The position numbers were made by a program, and so were the translations under genes. A stretch of 64,000 nucleotides of DNA from Toxonevra muliebris (lineage: Eukaryota; Arthropoda; Insecta; Diptera; Pallopteridae): NCBI GenBank assembly GCA_963691655.1, contig OY829326.1:112751388-112815387 (forward strand). The letters are read 5' to 3'. Within the stretch, counting starts at the first letter, position 1. Each line of letters starts with the position of its first letter. Of the stretch, positions 58,491-64,000 are shown piece by piece. The notes below the pieces were generated by a model that was not told where the DNA came from, ran no database searches, and worked only from the letters and a program-made list of their open reading frames with translations.

Positions 58491-59980
58491 TCCATCCATT
58501 CATACCTTGTTCCTGTTCGGTGGAGCGGTTGCCAACCGTTGCGTTCGCTTCATCGGTATGGCACCTCATAAATGGTTTCTAGCTTTTTACGCTCCAAAAA
58601 GAGCGAATTGCGACCTCTTTGTAGTCTATACTCTTTGCGCGTTGTAAGGACTAAGTTTAAAAAAAAAGTGATAAATGATACATAAAGATGCCCATTTACC
58701 ACATCCATATTTTCTTGTATTTTACTTCCTTTTTTATCTTACTTTCTTTTAATTTTAGTTTTAACAATATCATTGAAATTTAGGATTAGGATTAGGCAGC
58801 CCCGCAACTAAATTTCCAAAAATTAAGAAATAACTTACTTCAAATTGAATACCATGGTTGCATGAAAGGAACACATTTTCCTTCATTTTGAGGAAAATTT
58901 ACATAAACGAGAGAAATTTGGACCAACAAACTAAGTCTTAGTAATATCTGTACTTAATATGGCATAAAGAGAAAAGACATTAAATTTATAATATTATGAA
59001 ACCCTACTTCATGAAATCGAGCTTCAAAGACCGCAAAGTTTGGCTAAATTGGATCCGCATTCTATTTATGCCTAATCCAGCTTTCAAATAAAATGCAATT
59101 TAGAACATTGCACAGAAATAGGGAATTTCAAATATGCGCACATATTTTAGCTAACCATTTTAATATATACAAATGCATATACATATGTATATCATATATT
59201 TTTTCAACCGTAATTTCATCCATCATCGGTTGATCCTTTTCTGGCATATTGTACCTACTTTATGTATATTTTTTTTTACCTATTTTCAATATAAGTTTGG
59301 CTATGGCAAACTTTTTACAATGAAATGGGGTCAGAACAGGCAAATTTGAGCTCGGTTTAGCTCAATTGCTTCTAGTATATTTACGGTGGAGAAAGGGTTA
59401 ATCAAAAATTAATACTAAGAAACTTTGTCTATATTAAAAAAAATATCTTGTTAAAATGTTTATTAATTAAAGAGCTCGTAAAAAATTCTCACTGTGGGGC
59501 CCCGGGTCACCGGTGACCCATGAAAGTTCGGACCATGCCAATTCTTTTTTTTGCAAACTGAAAAAGCTTTCAATGATCGCAAGTGAAACGTTTAGAAAAG
59601 AAAACTATTCCAGAATAGTAAAAACGATTACTATCCTCGAAAAAGGTTAAAGATTTTCTGCTTATTAATTGCTACGCTTACAAGCGAAACGCTTTGAAAT
59701 ATTAAGCAATTACTGGTATGGTAATGCAATTATAGAGGATTTCAGAAAACAACGGAAAATCTTAAAAAGCTTTTGATGGATTTCCAATATTCAGTTCCAA
59801 ACAAAAATTCAATCATAAAAAAAATTGGAAAATAAACTATTAAAAATAATAAATAAATAATAAAATGATAAATAAGTTTATTATTTTGTTTGGATATGAG
59901 CTACTCATTTATGGCTTAAAAAACTTCAAATCTTAACAAATTAGCTTTTAAGGATTCATAATATTTCTACCACTGTAATA
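58491..59980. other. Intergenic, with a fragment of family C at 58822-58922
   Basis: The fragment is inverted and about 100 bp, matching 51780-51895. A perfect 16-bp palindrome GGGTCACCGGTGACCC lies at 59504-59519. No genes. Confidence 0.45.
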
Positions 59981-60026
59981 TTGCACCTAATGTAATATTG
60001 CACCTAATGTAATATTGCACCTAATG
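59981..60026 (+). repeat. Three 17-bp tandem repeats TAATATTGCACCTAATG
   Basis: Three exact or nearly exact head-to-tail copies. The core ATTGCACCTAATGT also appears in the repeat complex at 7562, where it is part of the tandem unit. Confidence 0.85.
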
Positions 60027-60130
60027 TGCGTGTTTTTCAAGATTAAGTAAGCAAAAGTATTAAAAATCAATCTCAGTTTAGCTCTATCAAATATGCTGAG
60101 TATCTTTACCATTTATCTTTCTTTCTCTCT

Positions 60131-61248
60131 TTACCATACAATAGAATTCCAAACAATATTTTCAATCCAATCCAGGAATTGATAAACTCGAACATACACT
60201 CCCGGATTACCCATTGAACCGCAAGCACCGCTACCGAATGATGTGATACCAACAATCGTAAATAAACAATCGAATTCAGGATGATTAACAAATAATGGAC
60301 CACCCGAATCACCTTGACAAGTATCGTAGTTTTTGGTGTACGAACCAGCACAAAGTTGTGTACGCGGATCAACGCCCTTTATCAGATCTTCATCGTAACC
60401 ATAATTCTGTACAATATCCTTACAGTCTTTATCGCTGAAACGCTCCAAATGTACTTTAAGCAAACGTGACGATGACTCTTCGGCCGTTCCTATTGCACCC
60501 CAGCCGGCAGCAGTGAATTCATCAAATTCATTGCCGCTGGTCATAGATAAACACGCTGGTATAACATAATCATCAAATGTAGCAGTGCGATTTAATTCAA
60601 TCAACCCTACATCACTATACTTTGCATCAGTATAATTTGGATGTGTTATGATATTTTCTATACTGAAATCTTGTAGCTTGTCATCGTCTTTGTTGGAATT
60701 ATAATCGAGTTCCCCAAGACGTACATAATTTGGATCTCTAGAAATGATAATCATTAAAAGTTTTATTTGAATTTTATCAGTAAAAAATTACCCTTCCAAA
60801 CAATGTGCTGCTGTTAGCACAAACTTAGAGCTAATCAATGTTCCTCCACATATCCAGTTTAAATGCCCATCATCCGCCCGCGTGCCAATCAATGCCATAT
60901 GTGGATATTCTTTAGCATCAGCTTCTTGGCCACCCACAATTAAAGCTTGCGAACATGTTTTGCGTGCATGATTGCGGAATTCTCTGCATGCTGTGGAAAT
61001 TGCATTTTATATCTAATGAATTTTACTATGTATTTAATATAAACTTATACCTTTTTCAGCTTCTCGCAAGGGTTTATCTGCGCTTCTCTCAGTAGTTGAT
61101 TTAACATTAAACTTTTTACAACATACCACAGAGGTAATTTTATTACAAAAAGGTATTTCATCGAAGGGTAGTATTTGAATTTTCGTAATAATAGATTGAC
61201 ATTTTTCGAGTTTCTTGCATACACCTTGACCCCCATCACAATCTTCAC
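60131..61248 (-). CDS. CLIP-domain serine protease, CLIPC type, 5' exon not identified
   Basis: Three coding exons on the minus strand: 61248-61051, 60990-60792 and 60737-60131, with AG acceptors, GT donors and consistent phases. The first encodes a CLIP domain (GEDCDGGQGVCKKLEKC, closing VVCC). The second has a Cys-containing linker, the activation site SQAL|IVGG and the catalytic His in VLTAAHC. The third carries the catalytic Asp in YSDVGLIEL, Asp plus Ser in DTCQGDSGGP, and the end of the protease fold. About 334 residues are visible. Cleavage after Leu before IVGG is a hallmark of the CLIPC subfamily (snake, Hayan, persephone relatives), whose members usually activate CLIPB proteases. 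A signal-peptide exon must lie beyond 61260; I could not place it with confidence. The Asp six residues before the catalytic Ser predicts trypsin-like specificity. It is convergent with the CLIPB gene, 9.4 kb away. Confidence 0.9.
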
Positions 61249-62700
61249 CTATAGGAAAGAGAATTTAAGTATTAGATATTTTCAGATAACACTGATGTTA
61301 CATCGGTCCAATGTAGGCAATTGACCCTGAAAAAGATTCGGAACAATTAGTAAATTCAAGTGTCTGTATTTATTATTTGGGAATAATGGGGAAGAAATGG
61401 TGCTTAAAAAAGAAGAAAATAAGAAAACATAAATTTAATTTTTGTTGTCATATATCAACATTTTTCTGTCGACCCCGGTGGTCATCAACTTTTATTAGAT
61501 CGGCTACATACATTCATGTATCTCAACCTGGGGTTCTTTCCAAACCATGCAGGTTTCCTAGAGTTACTTCTAGTCTGATTCTTTTCATGCTTTTCTATGT
61601 TTGGTTGTGAACAAAACTCTTGATATTTTTGGAAAAGCAGTTATTTTTAAAGCATGCGATAAATTTTCTATCTTGGTATGCAAATTAAAATGACGATTTT
61701 CTTTTTATTTTTTTATTTTTAATATAAAATCGATTTGTGAATTTAAAGAGAATATAATAAATTACCGCTTAATTTCAATTTGTTGTACGCTAACTATTCA
61801 AGGTCATGTAAAATGCCATAAACTTTCACTTTGTCTATTAACCAATTCAATGATCAACAATACAGTTTTAGCAAAATCACTCTACGGGCGATTTCATGGC
61901 GAGATACTTACTTACTTTGAATTGGAACCACAGTATCCATGGCAGGGGTGAGAGCAAAGCGCTTTCTCTGAATATTTCCAAAGTGTCTCCTATCATTGGC
62001 ATTGAATTCTAAATACTCACTTGCGGATGACAGCAAAATTTTTCATTTATAGATCTGTATAAAATGGTCAGACTTTTTCGAGATTGAAAGAAATGTGCTT
62101 GTTTTGAATGATTAAATAATGAATTCCAAGTAATCTCGTAGCTAAAGTTGAAATAAACTAATGAAAAACCCAATATTGCCTATTAGCGTACCATAGAGTC
62201 CCAGTCTCCCATTAACCCCCTTGGCTATCGGTGAGGAAAGTATTAGGGAATCATCGGTTCTTCATTTTCTAGGGAAATCTATTCAATGTTACATTCGTTA
62301 GAATAACCACATAAATATTTAAAGTGTCAAAAGAAGCACTCAAGTATCTCTAAAGCGGTGTAAGAAATACTTCACTCCGACTGACCCCCACATGCCATAC
62401 ACCATCTATATATATGCATCCTAAAATGAAGATAGATTCGTGTTTATGGGAGGGAGCTTCACGAACACAACTAAGGCTCCTATATCATGCTCAATACCGT
62501 GAAATAAAGCTAATAAAAGAAAGTGAGGTTTCTAGCTCTACTGACTTCTTGGATCATCGCAGACATGTACCATTTCTATAGTTATTTTCATAGTAGATGT
62601 CTGTGGAAAGATGAAATTAGCAGTCGCCAAAAATTAGCGAATGCATTCTCTATGGACACGATATTGCAACGCACTAAGCATTAAAGAGATTGCTCTTTTT
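61249..62700. other. Upstream of the CLIPC gene, no exon placed
   Basis: The signal-peptide exon of the CLIPC gene should lie here or beyond. Donor-like sites on the minus strand occur near 61910 (AAAGTAAGTAAG) and 62023 (GCAAGTGAGT, after ATGAAAAATTTTGCTGTC), but frame and hydrophobicity do not give a convincing model. Confidence 0.3.
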
Positions 62701-62705
62701 GTTGC

Positions 62706-63000
62706 CTTACTACTACTACTATTATGGCACAACAGCCCTTGGAGGGCCAAGGCCGAGCTTTTCGCATCCATTCTTGTTGTGTGAGTTATATTTTGTACAC
62801 GAATGGAAGGGACCTACAGTTTTATGGCGAACCCAAACGGCGAAATGAAAAGCTTTTCATAGGCATTTTTTTACTCTTAGAGGTTTGCCATTGTAAGCTA
62901 AGAGAGTGGTGCCGTGTAGAAAAATTGTCATTTTTCTATTTTTGATTTTTGAGCGTGCCGAGATATGAACCCGAGCACCTCGGCGTAGCAGTCCAACACA
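62706..63000 (-). mobile_element. SINE, same family as 9980-10130
   Basis: Minus-strand B box GGGTTCATATC and body AAAAATCAAAAATAG, then CACTCTCTTAGC..ACAATGGC, match the SINE at 9980. The tail is (TAG)n, seen as TACTACTACTACTATTA at 62707. The A-box end is missing where the next element abuts. Confidence 0.75.
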
Positions 63001-63947
63001 CACCCAGAAAAATACCTATCTCTAAAACAAAGAAAAAGTTTCCTCAATTTGAATCCACGAAAATTTTTCTCGTTTAAGTAAATTTTCCTCAAAATGAAGA
63101 AAAATGTGCTCCTTTTATGCAACCATGGTGTTCAATTTGAAGTAAGTTATATCTTAATTTTTACAAATTTAGTTGCATAGTAAGAAAGAGACGAATATAG
63201 CAAAAATGTTCTCCATACAAAATTTTGGTATACACAAAAACTAGCTTTACTCTTTTGGCCTTAGCAGACAATCACGTACGCTTTGTTTTTCTTTTGAATT
63301 TTTTTAGTTGACGTCTCTATTTCAAGCGAAGCGGTTGTGTTTGTGGCTGTTGATATAATTTGTGAAAAAATATATTGAAAAGATATAAATTTCAATAAAC
63401 TTAAATTTATAATTTTTCGATGGCCCTAAGGAACTTTTCATCATTTCAAGGCGATGACGCCTGTAGTGTATGTAAAAATACGTATGAATGTAAACCTTAA
63501 TACTTATTAAAAATAAAATAATAAATGAATACAAGTAAAAAAATATGATTTCTTTGCCTTTTAATTAAAACAACATTGTAGAAAATATTCCATAAATTGA
63601 GGATTTTTTTTTCTAAAAAGGTAGTAAATTGACTTCAATTTATGGAAATTTATTCCTCAAACTGAGGAAATTTTACCTAAATTATATATAATTTTTCATA
63701 TTGAAATAAAATATTATTCATTTGAAAAACGCAATTTCTACAAATTGAAGACATATTTCTTTAATTTATAGAAAACTTCCTTCTTTCAAAGAAAATTTTC
63801 TCTGAAATAAAGAAAAAATATTTCCTCAATTCAAAGAAATTTTGTATATCTAAATGAGGAAACCGTTTCTATGGCGCCAAATCATTCCCATTTTTCCTCA
63901 ATTTGATAGCCGTTTTTCTTCAAACGAGGTAAGTATTTCTCTGGGTG
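63001..63947. mobile_element. 947-bp element, family C copy 2
   Basis: Ends CACCCAGAAAAATACCTATC and, reversed, CACCCAGAGAAATACTTACC. The right flank is TA, the left flank CA. Strongly similar to 51745-52675 with a ~60-bp extra stretch near 63670. The minus frames 62928-63122 and 63322-63534 parallel those of copy 1. Confidence 0.87.
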
Positions 63948-64000
63948 TAATTAAAAATCCGATTATACATGTTTGCTATCACAATATATTTCATTAGGTA

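Noticed and set aside
59394..59403. AAAGGGTTAA as the end of a piggyBac-type element
   Set aside because: No TTAACCC partner end was found nearby.
60106..60372. Second minus-strand frame over the CLIPC catalytic exon
   Set aside because: Out-of-frame shadow; the true frame carries the Ser and S1 Asp.
61045..61248. 67-residue minus frame beginning MKIVMGVKVYARN
   Set aside because: Wrong frame; the adjacent frame gives the six-Cys CLIP domain and joins in phase.
61910..62065. Signal-peptide exon of the CLIPC gene
   Set aside because: Donor-like sites exist, but the phase does not match the exon at 61248 and no convincing hydrophobic leader is seen.

Overview
The window looks like a piece of a TE-rich insect nuclear genome, most likely a higher dipteran; a tephritid-type fly is my inference. 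It is AT-rich, its genes have short introns with GT/AG signals, and most of it is transposon debris: mariner, Tc1, hAT, P-like, piggyBac-like, Helitron, Jockey-type and RNase-H-bearing LINEs, and tRNA-derived SINEs capped by TTAGG-like tails. I see no prokaryotic operons, rRNA, CRISPR or LTR provirus.

Only two convincing host genes are present, and both encode CLIP-domain serine proteases. Gene 1 (+ strand, 38735-50743) has six exons and gives a 388-residue CLIPB-type zymogen with signal peptide, six-Cys CLIP domain, R|IADG activation site and complete His/Asp/Ser triad. Its CLIP domain is split by a 10.6-kb intron packed with transposons. Gene 2 (- strand, 60131-61248) encodes a CLIPC-type protease (CLIP domain, L|IVGG activation site, complete triad); its signal-peptide exon was not found. 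In known insect Toll and melanization cascades CLIPC enzymes activate CLIPB enzymes, so this convergent pair could be a cascade module (inference). A second, decayed copy of the gene 1 promoter and first two exons lies upstream at about 26.5-27.3 kb.

Layout. 1-9 kb: broken mariner copies, then a repeat complex with about four tandem ~360-bp units (6.5-7.8 kb) and a segment (7.8-9.1 kb) that recurs inverted at 40.2-41.3 kb. 9.3-10.8 kb: SINEs with tRNA-like heads and a small MITE. 12.5-14 kb: dead Tc1 with a 775-bp element inserted. 15.5-16.4 kb: piggyBac-type MITE. 20-24 kb: a three-level nest (Jockey-type LINE, P-like element with 31-bp TIRs, hAT element). 24.1-25.5 kb: Helitron carrying a degenerate pyrimidine-rich repeat. 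26.2-27.3 kb: decayed protease 5' copy. 27.5-30.2 kb: LINE inside LINE. 33-35.2 kb: DNA-transposon remnant and RTE-like LINE. 36.2-39.1 kb: gene 1 promoter and 5' exons with three insertions absent from the other copy. 39.1-49.6 kb: gene 1 intron with an unclassified element, hAT-in-hAT, and RNase-H LINEs with a hAT insertion. 49.6-50.7 kb: catalytic exons. 51.7-54.6 kb: MITEs. 60.1-61.2 kb: gene 2. 62.7-63.9 kb: SINE plus a second copy of the 51.7-kb element.

The strongest evidence is reading-frame continuity across splice sites and perfect target-site duplications around several insertions. Superfamily names for elements without coding sequence rest on TIR and TSD features only.
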